A stretch of DNA of 37,088 nucleotides from Spirochaetales bacterium. Its GTDB lineage: Bacteria > Spirochaetota > Spirochaetia > SZUA-6 > JAFGRV01. The stretch spans positions 1-37,088 of the forward strand of contig JAFGWI010000016.1 in the NCBI GenBank assembly GCA_016937215.1, written 5' to 3'. Below are positions 17,409-26,329 of this stretch, one piece after another. The notes below the pieces were generated by a model that saw only the letters and a program-made list of their open reading frames with translations, ran no database searches and had not been told where the DNA came from. A program made the position numbers and the translations under genes. How positions within the stretch are numbered: position 1 is the first letter of the stretch; every line of letters begins with the position of its first letter.

Positions 17409-19220
17409 ATGAGTGAAAACAAACAGGAACAGATGAATATCGTTTTCGCGGGCCATGTTGACCATGGCAAAAGCACAGTTGTGGGAAGGCTCCTGGCAGA
17501 TACCCATTCCCTGCCCGAAGGAAAACTGGAAGCCATAAAGCAAAACTGCCATCGCAATTCAAAGCCCTTTGAATATGCTTTTTTAATTGACGCCCTCAAG
17601 GATGAACAATCCCAGGGTATCACTATCGACGCGGCCCGTGTTTTTTTCAAAACCGAAAAACGGAATTATGTTATTATCGACGCTCCGGGGCACATTGAAT
17701 TCCTGAAAAACATGGTCACCGGCGCTTCCCGTGCTGAAGCGGCCATTCTTGTTATCGATGCTGAAGAAGGAGTAAAGGAAAACTCCAAACGCCACGGCTA
17801 CATGATTTCGATGCTGAGAATCAGACAACTATTGGTAGTGGTGAACAAAATGGACCTTGTGGCATACAAACAGGAAATTTTTGATAAAATCACAACGGAA
17901 TATTCAAGCTTTTTAAAAGAGATAAAACTCACTCCTGAAGGCTTCATCCCCCTGAGCGGAATGAAGGGCGACTCTGTGGCTAATTTAGGCCATAACATGC
18001 CCTGGTACCAAGGGCCTAGCCTCCTCCAAGCCCTGGACCAGTTTAGCCTTGAAGCAGACAGAAGCAACAAAGCCTTCCGAATGCCCGTGCAGGACATATA
18101 CAAATTCACCAAGTTTGGCGATTCCCGCCGAGTGATTGTCGGCACCATTGAAAGCGGCCGGGTCAAACTTGGCGACAAAATCCTGTTTTATCCCTCTGGA
18201 AAAAAAACCAGAGTGAAAACCATCGAAAGCTTCAACAGCCAGAGAAAAACCGAAGTATCTGCCGGCCATGCCTGCGGCCTCACCATGGAGGACCAGATCT
18301 ACATTACCCGGGGAGAAATGGCAGTTCTGGAAAATGAAAAACAACCAGCAGTAAGCTCAAGCATCAAAGTCAATCTTTTCTGGCTGAGCCGGACACCCAT
18401 GACCAAGGGCCGGGAATACCACCTCAAGTCAGGCACGGCAAAAATTGCCTGCCGCATCGATAAAATCATCCGGGTTATCGATGCTTCCACACTGAACCCC
18501 CTGAATGACAAGGATCAAATCGACCGACACGATGTAGCCGAATGCGTGCTGAAACTGAAAAAACCCCTGGCCTTTGATCTGGCTGAAGAAATCGCCCAGA
18601 CAAGCCGTTTTGTGATTGTTGATGAATACGAAATAGCCGGAGGCGGAATCATCAGGGAAGAAATCAAGGACGCCCAATCGGACATCAGGAACAAGGTTTT
18701 CCTGAGAAACTTCAAGTGGGAAAAAAGCTTTATTTCACCCCACACCCGGGCCCGCCGCTATAATCAAAAATCAACCCTGATTCTCATCACCGGGCTCAAG
18801 GACATTGGCAAAAAGGAAGTAGCCAAAAAGCTGGAAGAGGATCTGTTTCATGAAGGAAAGTTCGTTTATTTCCTGGGCATAGGCAATCTGCTTTACGGCC
18901 TTGACGCGGACATCAAGGACAAAGGAGCAAAAGAAAAAAACCGGCCTGAACATATACGTCGCTTGGCCGAAGTGGCCCACATCCTCATGGATGCCGGAGT
19001 CATACTCATCGTCACAGCCGTTGAACTGGCCCAGGATGATCTTGAAATCATCAAAACCGTTGTGGACCCGGCCTTCACCGAAGTCATTTGGCTGGGCGAA
19101 GAAGTGACCACAGACATTAGCTTTGACTACCAGTACGCGGGCCTTGAGGAAAAGGATATTCTCGTGGAAAAAATCAAGGAAAGCCTGATTGAAAAGGGCG
19201 TGATTTTTCACCCATGGTGA
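17409..19220 (+). CDS. cysN: CysN GTPase with degenerate APS-kinase-like C-terminal domain
   Basis: 603 residues. The EF-Tu-like GTPase has G1 GHVDHGKS at 15-22, DAPGH starting at Asp91 and NKMD at 146-149, followed by beta-barrel domains to about 430. This part is the regulatory GTPase subunit of sulfate adenylyltransferase. From about 445 a domain resembling APS kinase follows, as in CysNC fusions, but its P-loop position reads [10 protein letters not shown] (462-471) instead of G-x4-GKS/T. The usual DGDN motif is replaced by a segment ending in LLYGLDADI, while [16 protein letters not shown] is kept. The kinase activity is therefore probably lost (inference). This is consistent with the APS-type reductase at 10651, which needs no PAPS. 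The tail has no stop codons or frameshift and ends the sulfur cluster. Confidence 0.93.
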   Translation: MSENKQEQMNIVFAGHVDHGKSTVVGRLLADTHSLPEGKLEAIKQNCHRNSKPFEYAFLIDALKDEQSQGITIDAARVFFKTEKRNYVIIDAPGHIEFLKNMVTGASRAEAAILVIDAEEGVKENSKRHGYMISMLRIRQLLVVVNKMDLVAYKQEIFDKITTEYSSFLKEIKLTPEGFIPLSGMKGDSVANLGHNMPWYQGPSLLQALDQFSLEADRSNKAFRMPVQDIYKFTKFGDSRRVIVGTIESGRVKLGDKILFYPSGKKTRVKTIESFNSQRKTEVSAGHACGLTMEDQIYITRGEMAVLENEKQPAVSSSIKVNLFWLSRTPMTKGREYHLKSGTAKIACRIDKIIRVIDASTLNPLNDKDQIDRHDVAECVLKLKKPLAFDLAEEIAQTSRFVIVDEYEIAGGGIIREEIKDAQSDIRNKVFLRNFKWEKSFISPHTRARRYNQKSTLILITGLKDIGKKEVAKKLEEDLFHEGKFVYFLGIGNLLYGLDADIKDKGAKEKNRPEHIRRLAEVAHILMDAGVILIVTAVELAQDDLEIIKTVVDPAFTEVIWLGEEVTTDISFDYQYAGLEEKDILVEKIKESLIEKGVIFHPW

Positions 19221-19263
19221 TAGCGAAACATAGCGCATAACCTGTTAGATGTTTGCATGATTC

Positions 19264-19405
19264 GGGCCTTGCCCCCTTCCGCTCCGCTCCATGGGGCCGG
19301 GCTTTGCGCGGTTCCAAAGTCCTCGCCTGCCATTTAAGCAGGCTGCGGGCTTCGGTAAACCCTTTTTGAAAAAAGGGTTTACCGCCACTCCAATCCCTAA
19401 GGCGT
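19264..19405 (-). repeat. Variable-stem palindromic element, copy 4
   Basis: Inverted copy 44 nt after the cysN stop. Box B GGCCGGGCTTTGCGCG is at about 19295-19310, and hairpin 3 is GCCCC with GGGGC. A second stem is GCCTGC/GCAGGC. The first hairpin is a perfect 14-bp stem, 19354-19367 with 19370-19383, with a 2-nt loop. Box A (CTCCAATCCCTAAGGCG) ends the copy. The remainder of the gap to 19687 shows no gene. Confidence 0.75.
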
Positions 19406-19642
19406 TAAAAACGATAAATTCAATTGCAAAATAAATGATAGATAGAAAGCCCTGGTATGTTGCCGAGGTTTAGAGGGTTCAAAACATTTATCCAATAATT
19501 ATCCGATTATGCAAAAAACTGGTTATGCGTCTGAAGCATGAATGCCTGTTCTAAATAAAGTGATTTTTGACATCCATCTGCCTTGTTTATTCATGAATAT
19601 ATTTTTTATTCATAGAAATAAATTACTACTTTGCAGGACTTG

Positions 19643-19648
19643 TATAAT
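19643..19648 (+). promoter_or_regulatory. Possible -10 element of the lipoprotein pair
   Basis: A perfect TATAAT stands 40 nt before the first lipoprotein start, but no good -35 box is found at 16-18 nt. TATGGAGG at 19675-19682 is the ribosome-binding site. Confidence 0.3.
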
Positions 19649-19687
19649 CGCTCTTTTTTCAATAAAATCCTAAATATGGAGGATTAA

Positions 19688-20113
19688 ATGCAACAAAACT
19701 ATCTATTTATATTTCTTGTTATAATTATACTTGGCGGATGTGCTTCATTTCCAAGTGATCAATTAACGCTGGACCTAACAAAAGAAACAATTCCTGTCAT
19801 GCTTAATACAAATTCATCTTCAGAGCCCACCAAAATATTTGAATTTGAATCGGGATACGCAAGTGCTTCGGCTACTACTTCTTCTTCCAGTAGATATAAT
19901 GGGCAATCCGTATCAGTTTCTGTTACAGCCATAGCATCAACCAATATTAATAAACCCCTCAATTTTCAGCTACACAATACATTTGTTCAGAATCCTGCCT
20001 GGATATCGGTCTCTGATCTTTTTTTGTACGCAAATGTATTCAAAACGATCAATAGTTCAAAGGTTCAATATTTACTCGTTTTAAATATTGAAGTACCAAT
20101 GTCGAATGAATAA
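19688..20113 (+). CDS. Small lipoprotein of unknown function
   Basis: 141 residues with a good GGAGG six bases upstream. Residues 1-18 form a lipoprotein signal peptide with lipobox LGGC. The mature part is Ser/Thr-rich, with a low-complexity SASATTSSSSRYNGQSVSVSVTAIAST stretch around 58-85, and ends in a short beta-type sequence. No family is recognised. The next lipoprotein gene follows after 11 nt, so the two are probably made together and may act together in the envelope. Confidence 0.75.
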   Translation: MQQNYLFIFLVIIILGGCASFPSDQLTLDLTKETIPVMLNTNSSSEPTKIFEFESGYASASATTSSSSRYNGQSVSVSVTAIASTNINKPLNFQLHNTFVQNPAWISVSDLFLYANVFKTINSSKVQYLLVLNIEVPMSNE

Positions 20114-20124
20114 GGAGACTAAAT

Positions 20125-20712
20125 ATGATCCAAAAATTAAAGGAAAGATTTTATTGGCCAATTCTGTTAATTTTTATTACAGGACTCATCATGAGCTCAT
20201 GCGCAAGCATCGATCATAAACTATCCATCGCCCCTATCGACCGTGATTATCCGATATCAGCATCCTCTTCAATTTTTTATCAGGATCAGATAATCTATGA
20301 TTCCGATGTGGAAATTGTTAATCAATTCAAATTCAAAAAAGTCTATTCAATGAAGATTACTGAACGTGAAATGCGGTTAAATATTGCCAAGGAACTGGAC
20401 AATCAAATTGAACTTGCCGGTGCCGATGGTATTTCAGGGCTCAAAATAACCGTCACGAATATTAACACCGACGCACTCGATTGGATAAATATAGAAAGAT
20501 ATTCAGGTTTGGTAATTACAGGAGGATGCGCAGCCTGGATTCTTGCGCCTTCAATTTTTAAACAACCCGAAATGTCACAAGAACAACTTAAAGTTAGTCT
20601 TGCTATTACTGGAACAGGCTTACTTCTTTTTGGGGGAAGCTATTTACATGAAAATCTCGGTACCATAGCTTATGTGTTTGAAATTGAAGGTAATGCCGTA
20701 AGATTTAAATAA
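20125..20712 (+). CDS. Lipoprotein of unknown function
   Basis: 195 residues with AAGGAG upstream, 11 nt after the previous gene. The lipoprotein signal ends in LIMSSC (Cys at about 27). The mature part has a mixed region with KITEREMRLNIAKELDNQIELAGADGISGLKITVTN, which reads like a small alpha/beta envelope domain. Two hydrophobic stretches near the C-terminus (SGLVITGGCAAWILAPSIF and LAITGTGLLLFGGSYL) could be a membrane hairpin. No known family is recognised. Confidence 0.75.
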   Translation: MIQKLKERFYWPILLIFITGLIMSSCASIDHKLSIAPIDRDYPISASSSIFYQDQIIYDSDVEIVNQFKFKKVYSMKITEREMRLNIAKELDNQIELAGADGISGLKITVTNINTDALDWINIERYSGLVITGGCAAWILAPSIFKQPEMSQEQLKVSLAITGTGLLLFGGSYLHENLGTIAYVFEIEGNAVRFK

Positions 20713-20741
20713 TTATATTCTATCATCATTTATAATCACCG

Positions 20742-20782
20742 GGAGTTTTCCTTCTACAAAGATCGAAAACTCCTTTTTTTTA
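20742..20782 (+). terminator. Rho-independent terminator of the lipoprotein operon
   Basis: GGAGTTTTC (20742-20750) pairs with GAAAACTCC (20765-20773) and is followed by eight T residues. It lies 30 nt after the second lipoprotein stop. Confidence 0.85.
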
Positions 20783-20924
20783 CACAACATAAAAACGCAA
20801 GCACCATACCGATTAAAAAACTATAAAAAAGTATAGCTCGTCTTTTGGCCTTTTTATAACCACATTCTGTAGTGAATTTTCCTAATTCAATTTAGCGCTA
20901 CCTCCCGGTAAACATAGTAAGAAC

Positions 20925-20953
20925 GACTGGTCATTTTTTTAAATCGACCAGTC
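20925..20953. promoter_or_regulatory. Inverted repeat GACTGGTC/GACCAGTC
   Basis: Eight-base perfect arms at 20925-20932 and 20946-20953 flank a T/A-rich centre. It lies in the 20783-21091 gap between convergent genes, so it is more likely a structural or terminator-like element than an operator, although GACCAGTC resembles half-sites of TetR-type regulators. Nothing else is seen in this gap apart from a small CCTGA/TCAGG pair. Confidence 0.4.
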
Positions 20954-21091
20954 AATGCTGTTTTAGCGCAGATAATTTCCAAACGAAAAGCTTCGAAACC
21001 TAAGCGGAGCGTACTATTGCCTGGCCTGACAAATTCATTGGCGTATCAGGCAAGACCCAACACGCCAATAATGGAAACAAACATTTGAACA

Positions 21092-22261
21092 TCAATCCAG
21101 ATTTTCCGAATAATCCGGTTCCGCCTCCTCATTACCGGAAGCCACCAATTTGCGCTTAAATATCTTTTCAATTAAAATACCCCAACCCAGACTTGAAACA
21201 AATACCATGATAATCACTTTTATAAAGGGGATTAAACTCAACAGGATAAATATGGCAGCCCCGAACAGGAAATACAAAAAGGGATTCTGACTTCTAAAGC
21301 CAAACACCCGAAAAAGATATTCGCCCAACACCACTGTTCCGTATATTGCTGTGAAAACCAGTAAAGGAAGATAGGCCAGGAGGAGCATGAATCCCACAGG
21401 AAGGGTAATGACCAAAACCATGAAGAGGACGACTGCCACAGGATAAATCAGGAAGGGAATAAGACCCCAAAGCAGGTAACTCCAGAAATGCTTGTTGGAT
21501 TTGACATAATTAATCTTTCGGTTAACCGGAAAAAGAAGAATCAATAGACCGATAACAACAAATGATAAAAACCATAGAACCGTAAGAAAAATATTTATCC
21601 ATAGAAAAGCTTCTTTTCCGAAATCAGAGCCCCAATTAAAGGGCATCTCCTGCTTGTATACAACAGTACCTTTTACATGGCTTTGTTCCTTTTCAGACAG
21701 GGCATTGTCGGAATGATAGGTTAAATTACCATTTATGACTGCTCTATCAGAAAAAACCATTTCTCGGGCATAAACAATCACATCGCCATTGATGACTCCG
21801 TCAAAATACAAAACACCGCTTCCGGCAAACAAGTCTCCTTCCAGGGTGCCCTCGAGTCTCAAATTCCCGCTTGCCGCAAAAAGACTACCCCTAACCAAGG
21901 ATTCTTCATTAAGGTGTATTTCCGATCCAGCCAGAAAAAGGGTTCCCAGGACTTGGCCATTGATGATAATTTTATTGGCTCCGCCTATCATATCATTGGC
22001 CACATTTCCATGGATGAGTATATTCTCACCAAATGCCAACAATCCGCTTGTCATGTCTCCTTTCATGTTCAACCTTTTGCCAAAGAAAAAAAGGTCTTCA
22101 GCCTGTCCGTCAAAATCCAGCTGATCACCGCAAAAGAGGTAATCCTCTGTAAGAAGCCGTGTTTCGCTTTCCGGTTTATCGGTGAATTTCATTTCCAGTG
22201 AGAAAAGGGAAAAACTGAATAAACACCAAAGAATGATAAGGAACAGTAATTTCGATTTCAT
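21092..22261 (-). CDS. Bactofilin-like beta-helix protein with C-terminal membrane domain
   Basis: 389 residues; the start follows AAAAGGAG by eight bases. A signal peptide (1-21, LLFLIILWCLFSFSLFS) is followed by a run of short repeats rich in G-hydrophobic-x-G-N/D patterns (about 40-195; LNMKGDMTSGLLAFGENILIHGNVANDMIGGANKIIINGQVLG). This is the right-handed beta-helix of polymer-forming bactofilin/DUF583-type proteins. The C-terminal part (about 215-370) contains about five to six hydrophobic segments. Proteins of this layout, with an exported beta-helix and a membrane tail, are common but poorly characterised. It may be an envelope scaffold. It lies downstream of the LytS/LytTR pair on the same strand, but 300 nt of repeats separate them. 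Confidence 0.8.
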   Translation of the reverse strand: MKSKLLFLIILWCLFSFSLFSLEMKFTDKPESETRLLTEDYLFCGDQLDFDGQAEDLFFFGKRLNMKGDMTSGLLAFGENILIHGNVANDMIGGANKIIINGQVLGTLFLAGSEIHLNEESLVRGSLFAASGNLRLEGTLEGDLFAGSGVLYFDGVINGDVIVYAREMVFSDRAVINGNLTYHSDNALSEKEQSHVKGTVVYKQEMPFNWGSDFGKEAFLWINIFLTVLWFLSFVVIGLLILLFPVNRKINYVKSNKHFWSYLLWGLIPFLIYPVAVVLFMVLVITLPVGFMLLLAYLPLLVFTAIYGTVVLGEYLFRVFGFRSQNPFLYFLFGAAIFILLSLIPFIKVIIMVFVSSLGWGILIEKIFKRKLVASGNEEAEPDYSENLD

Positions 22262-22296
22262 ATAAAAATCTCCTTTTAATTATATTTTATTCTTAA

Positions 22297-22440
22297 TGAG
22301 GCTCTTCCAAAACTGAGGTTTTGCAAGGCTTATAAAAATTGCGAATAAGTTATCTTATTAACGGCCAACAAGTTAGAAAATTCGAGTTGCCAGCTAATTG
22401 CTAATGTCAGGACTTTTGCAATTAACTCTAATATTAACCC
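22297..22440 (+). repeat. Third dispersed repeat family, copy 2
   Basis: It begins GAGGCTCTTCCAAAACTGAGG and continues with TTTTGCAAGGC, an ATAAAAATTGCG segment, AAGTTATCTTATTAACGGCC and CCAGCTAATTGCTAATGTC. Order and spacing match 16276-16420 and, inverted, 32270-32375. Confidence 0.6.
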
Positions 22441-22465
22441 TTTTACCGGAAGTCACAATAAAATT

Positions 22466-22540
22466 CCTTTAAGCGGTTGATTCATTACAATGAACGGTCC
22501 ATATCAGGGGATAAACGGCACATTATCAACCGCTTAAGGG
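22466..22540. repeat. Long-loop inverted repeat downstream of the LytTR gene
   Basis: Arms 22466-22481 and 22525-22540 (core TTAAGCGGTTGAT with ATCAACCGCTTAA) pair over 16 bases with one mismatch. The loop is 43 nt and contains a smaller TTCATT/AATGAA pair. It begins 28 nt after the response-regulator stop and could stop or protect that transcript, though no T tract follows. Confidence 0.65.
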
Positions 22541-22568
22541 CCCAAGCAAAAACCAATTTTGTCTGAAT

Positions 22569-23312
22569 TTAAAGAAAAGTAATCCTCTCTTTAAAGGCCT
22601 TCATTCTGCGGCGGGAAAGGGGAAGCTTCATTTGATTGTGTAATTCCACAACATAGCTCCCCTTGAACATGGGATGAAGATGCTTGATGCATCCCATATT
22701 AATGATGGCCGTTCTACTGACACGAAAAAAAACATCATCGGGAAGCAAATCCATAAAATAATTGAGTGATTTATCTGTCAGAAAACGACCTTCATTGGTA
22801 TAAACAAAGGAAAGCCCCTCCTCCACTTCTATCTTGATGATATGATCAACCTTTATTACCTTTGCTTTATTGCCGGTTTTGATTGAAATCTGTCTGACCT
22901 TTGACTCATCATGTTGTTCCTGAATTTCACCAGAAATATTATTTATGGCCGTGCTTTGATCCAGAGCCTTACGGATTTTCAAGACACAAGCTGAAAACCT
23001 TTCCCTGCTCACAGGTTTCATAATATAATCCAGTGCCTCCACTTCAAAAGCCTTTACAGCATATTCAGAATAGGCTGTCTGAAAAACAATCAGAGGTAGT
23101 TTCTTCAGGGATGAAAGGCTCTTAAAAACCCCAAGCCCGGGCATATTGATATCAAGAAAGGCCGCATCGAGCTCATAGGTAATCAAGGCCGGGACCAGCT
23201 CATTACCATTATCTACTGTTCTGACCACCTCGAAATCGGAATATTCCTTCAGAAGAGTTAAAAGTCTTTGCCTGCCATGTTCTTCATCATCAGCAATTAA
23301 TACACGAATCAT
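22569..23312 (-). CDS. LytTR-family response regulator
   Basis: 247 residues. The receiver domain (1-120) has the acidic pocket DDE near 8-10, phospho-acceptor Asp54 in AFLDINMPG and Lys99 in MKPVS. The C-terminal LytTR DNA-binding domain (about 140-247) has KVIKVDHIIKIEVEEGLSFVYTNEGRFLTDKSL and FFRVSRTAIINMGCIKHLHP. It overlaps the kinase gene upstream by four bases (ATGA), so translation is coupled and the two form a cognate pair. Target genes are unknown; the bactofilin-like gene downstream and the dockerin protein gene on the divergent side are neighbours. Confidence 0.92.
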   Translation of the reverse strand: MIRVLIADDEEHGRQRLLTLLKEYSDFEVVRTVDNGNELVPALITYELDAAFLDINMPGLGVFKSLSSLKKLPLIVFQTAYSEYAVKAFEVEALDYIMKPVSRERFSACVLKIRKALDQSTAINNISGEIQEQHDESKVRQISIKTGNKAKVIKVDHIIKIEVEEGLSFVYTNEGRFLTDKSLNYFMDLLPDDVFFRVSRTAIINMGCIKHLHPMFKGSYVVELHNQMKLPLSRRRMKAFKERITFL

Positions 23313-24406
23313 ATCTCTGTACCGATTTCTTTATTTAATGATTGAGGTATGATTAGAATGATATAACCATTTAATATTTTCATTTCACCTCCTGCCAGTT
23401 CTATGCGTTTTCTGGTGACACTCAAACCACTTCCCTTTCCTATCATCCCGTCCTGTAAACAAAGGCAGGAATCCCTGACCACCAACACAAGTTTTTCATC
23501 ACTCAAGCTGGTTTCAATATCAATTCTTAGGCTCTCCACATTCCGGATATTATGCTTGATGGAATTTTCAACCAATGGTTGTATGATTAAAGGCGGAATA
23601 TCCCCCTGCATCGTTCCTGTGAATTGATAATTTAATCGTTTTTGAAACCTGAGTTTTTGCAAATAGATGTATTTTTCAACATTCTCAAGTTCAAGGGACA
23701 AGGAAATCAAACTATGGTCAAACTGGGAAAGATGAAAACGCAGCAATTCCGAGAGCGTGATTAAGGCTTCCTCAGCTTTTTGCGTATCGGGCAAAAGCGT
23801 GACAAGGAGATTCAGGGAATTAAACAAAAAATGAGGATTGATTTTTGAATGGTAAAGCTGCTCCTCCATTTGCCGCCTTAAAAGTCGTTCTTGAAAAAGA
23901 ACACGATTCTTTCTTTCAAAAGCATCCTGATAAATCAAAAATCCATTGGAAATGATGATAAGTGACAATGCAAAAAGAAAATTAATGAGAAAATAGGACC
24001 AAAGCCGATCTGCCCCATATAAAAGGAAAAAAGGTTCCAGTATTAATATATAAATAAAGCCCGAAATGCAAATGGCAGACATCAATACAATGGATACCGC
24101 ATAGAGAAAAAACAGTCTGATTTTTGAAACAAGAATAGAGCAAATAAAAATATTCAGCAGAACACTGGCTCCAAGGGCGATCGAATTGAGGGCCGCGATT
24201 TTGATCAATGGCCATGAAAATTTTCCATGGATAAAATTGATAATCACAGCCAAAGCCAGACTTATAAGAAGGAGCACAAAAAATATGGAAAGAATATTAA
24301 TGAAATTAATATTTCTTGAGTCCCTTGAACCAGGGGAATTTTTAGCCATGAACCACTTTAACAGGAAGTCTTTATCAGGGCAAGAGACCAGCACCTTTAC
24401 ACCCAT
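23309..24406 (-). CDS. LytS/YehU-type sensor histidine kinase
   Basis: About 365 residues from the ATG at 24406; a TTG at 24427 and an ATG at 24349 are alternatives, and none has a good ribosome-binding site. Four to five hydrophobic segments fill residues 35-160. The His_kinase domain follows: SKINPHFLFNSLN with His192 as phospho-acceptor, then the ATPase part with PLVENSIKHN and GKGSGLSVTRKRIEL. This is the standard layout of LytS-type kinases that pair with LytTR regulators. No sensor domain outside the membrane is visible, so the signal is probably sensed in or at the membrane. Confidence 0.88.
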   Translation of the reverse strand: MGVKVLVSCPDKDFLLKWFMAKNSPGSRDSRNINFINILSIFFVLLLISLALAVIINFIHGKFSWPLIKIAALNSIALGASVLLNIFICSILVSKIRLFFLYAVSIVLMSAICISGFIYILILEPFFLLYGADRLWSYFLINFLFALSLIIISNGFLIYQDAFERKNRVLFQERLLRRQMEEQLYHSKINPHFLFNSLNLLVTLLPDTQKAEEALITLSELLRFHLSQFDHSLISLSLELENVEKYIYLQKLRFQKRLNYQFTGTMQGDIPPLIIQPLVENSIKHNIRNVESLRIDIETSLSDEKLVLVVRDSCLCLQDGMIGKGSGLSVTRKRIELAGGEMKILNGYIILIIPQSLNKEIGTEI

Positions 24407-24787
24407 CCATAAATTGGACAAAAACAAAAAAGCCGGAAAACCCGCAGGCTTGAATGTACCGGGTAGGTGTGATTCTGTATATACAAATTACAAATGCAAA
24501 ACAAAAGGGATTCTTGCAATAATGCAAACAAAATCAAGGGACCTCCTGTTCTAAAAAATCAAAAATTGTGGTATCATATCTGGGAACAAGGCAAGCGGAT
24601 AAGCTAGTAAAGAATATCATGTTTTTCTAGAATAATGAAAATGACCAATAGCATAATTCAAGGCCCACAAGGCCTTTAAGCCATGTTATTCCTTGAAAGG
24701 GCAAACTTTTTCTTTACCATTTTTCTGAAATAGAGCCGAATGGAGCTGTTGTTGCTTGTTGTTATAAGCCCTGCGCGAATGGTCGCC

Positions 24788-24803
24788 TGGCACAATTATT
24801 GCA
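24788..24803 (+). promoter_or_regulatory. Sigma-54 (RpoN) promoter
   Basis: TGGCACAATTATTGCA has the -24 GG and -12 GC with exactly ten bases between them, and agrees closely with the TGGCAC-N5-TTGCA consensus. It stands about 75 nt before the dockerin protein start. The 24428-24787 part of the divergent gap has a small AAGGCC/GGCCTT hairpin (24660-24676) and no gene. Enhancer-binding sites could not be identified. Confidence 0.8.
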
Positions 24804-24878
24804 TAAAATTACAGAATAATCATTATGGTTTCCCTACAATTTTCAACAGGGACAAATATCAAAATAGGAGCTAATCCC

Positions 24879-26066
24879 ATGAAAAACAGAAAGTTAAAAA
24901 GTTTAGTTATCATTACTCTGATGCTTTTCTCCTTTGTTTCCATGATTCAAGCCCAAGCACAGATTTTGCCGCGGGATAAATACATCTTCTTTGAGCTATT
25001 TACCATGGTTTCCGGAACAAGCGAAGACGAAATGATGTTTATCGATTTCCCGATGTATCATTTTAATGCTGATCAAAAAACATTAAACTACCAGACAACA
25101 CTGGAGCTGAGCGACACAACACAAATCATTTACGGCTCCGGCCTAGGCTTATCCGGCAGTGTCGGGAGCGGCGCGTCAACAGGTTTAAAATGCTACGACA
25201 ATTTATCAGTGGCTGATCTTTTTGAAGCAGATACCAACGGAACGGTCAGGTTTAATCTTGAGGGTAACTGGATAACCCTTGTTCCCGGCCAGCAAATTGA
25301 AGAAACCATTCAAACAAATGCCTACAGAGGATTCAGGGGGGAATTAATTGTAACTCACCGAATACACAACTTGGGTATCTGGGACAAATCAGGGATATAC
25401 GCTCCTAATATAACCCCCATACCCCAATTAACACCCACACCATTGATTTTGGGTGATGTTTCAGGCGATGGGGTCATCAATATTGTCGATGCCCTTATGG
25501 TGGCTCAATATTATGTGGGAGTGATTTTCGAAAATTTCCATGTTGAAGCAGGCGACGTAAACAAAAGCGGCAGAATCGATATTATCGACGCTCTTCTCAT
25601 CGCCCAGTATTATATAGGTTTGATCGACGCCTTCCCCGTAAGTGTTGAACAAGCCTTCAAGGTCACGGAATTCACTTCCCAAAAATGGTATGGCGGCGTG
25701 GCGGGTTCCGGGGGAGGAACCGATTACAAAGGCCGGCTAAGCGTACTTGCCGTTCGTATAGATTCTGTTAGAGGTATATGGATTGATAATCGATATTATC
25801 AGCCTGGGGTGAAAAATCTGACCAATCCGGATTCAACTGTTTTATCAAGAGGCGATGAGGTGGAAATCACCTGCAAATACCGTTGGACACCGAACATTCC
25901 GGAAATCGGAATCCTTCCCAAGGAAGAGCCCCCCAAGGAAGAGCCCCCCAAGGAAGAGGGTCCTGAATACAATGGCGGCGCCCTGATTATTTACACCATC
26001 GATGGGCAGGAAAAAAGCTTTATTGTGGACAGGATAAAGGAACTGGATAGTATTTATTACCCTTGA
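24879..26066 (+). CDS. Secreted protein with internal dockerin-like repeats
   Basis: 395 residues from the ATG at 24879, eight bases after TAGGAG. A signal peptide (1-28) ends in IQAQAQ. Residues 30-180 are an unrecognised beta-rich domain. A Pro/Thr linker leads to two dockerin-like calcium-binding repeats (about 190-255; GDVSGDGVINIVDALMVAQYY and GDVNKSGRIDIIDALLIAQYY). A further domain, a KEEPPKEEPPKEE tandem (15-bp DNA repeat at about 25915-25960) and a short C-terminal segment follow. Dockerins usually sit at a protein end; here the module is internal. The repeats are close to those in the GH31 enzyme at 3532. A sigma-54 promoter lies upstream. Confidence 0.85.
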   Translation: MKNRKLKSLVIITLMLFSFVSMIQAQAQILPRDKYIFFELFTMVSGTSEDEMMFIDFPMYHFNADQKTLNYQTTLELSDTTQIIYGSGLGLSGSVGSGASTGLKCYDNLSVADLFEADTNGTVRFNLEGNWITLVPGQQIEETIQTNAYRGFRGELIVTHRIHNLGIWDKSGIYAPNITPIPQLTPTPLILGDVSGDGVINIVDALMVAQYYVGVIFENFHVEAGDVNKSGRIDIIDALLIAQYYIGLIDAFPVSVEQAFKVTEFTSQKWYGGVAGSGGGTDYKGRLSVLAVRIDSVRGIWIDNRYYQPGVKNLTNPDSTVLSRGDEVEITCKYRWTPNIPEIGILPKEEPPKEEPPKEEGPEYNGGALIIYTIDGQEKSFIVDRIKELDSIYYP

Positions 26067-26137
26067 GGGAATTTGAACATTCTCTAATGAACCAAATTAT
26101 ATACGCGGGGACGGTCAGAATACCCCAGGGCACTAGG

Positions 26138-26273
26138 TGTTAGGGATCGAAGCGTTACCCCGCAGTCCGCGGCAGGGAATCCAAGGTTCTTGCTTTGGAT
26201 TTCCCGGTTGCTCCTGTTGACTGTTTTTCGGACGAGGAGTTTAAGCGGAGAGCCCGACCCGAAGGGGAACACC
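26138..26273 (+). repeat. Variable-stem palindromic element, copy 5 (divergent)
   Basis: A modified box A (TGTTAGGGATCGAAG) is followed by a stem GGGAATCCAAG with CTTTGGATTTCCC. Further on come AGCCCGACC and a CCC/GGG mini-hairpin, ending in GGGGAACACCC. The layout agrees with the other copies, but the boxes are less well kept. Confidence 0.5.
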
Positions 26274-26318
26274 CAAAAAAAAATAATCAACCCTGATGAT
26301 CTTTCAGAACGAAAATGC

Positions 26319-26324
26319 TATATT
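26319..26324 (+). promoter_or_regulatory. -10-like TATATT directly before pflA
   Basis: TATATT ends five bases before the ATG at 26330 and no Shine-Dalgarno sequence is present. If it is the -10 box, the transcript would start at or next to the ATG (leaderless). No good -35 is seen. Confidence 0.35.
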
Positions 26325-26329
26325 AACTT

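Noticed and set aside
20925-20953. TetR operator
   Set aside because: Arms resemble TetR half-sites, but the site lies between convergent gene ends and no TetR gene is nearby.
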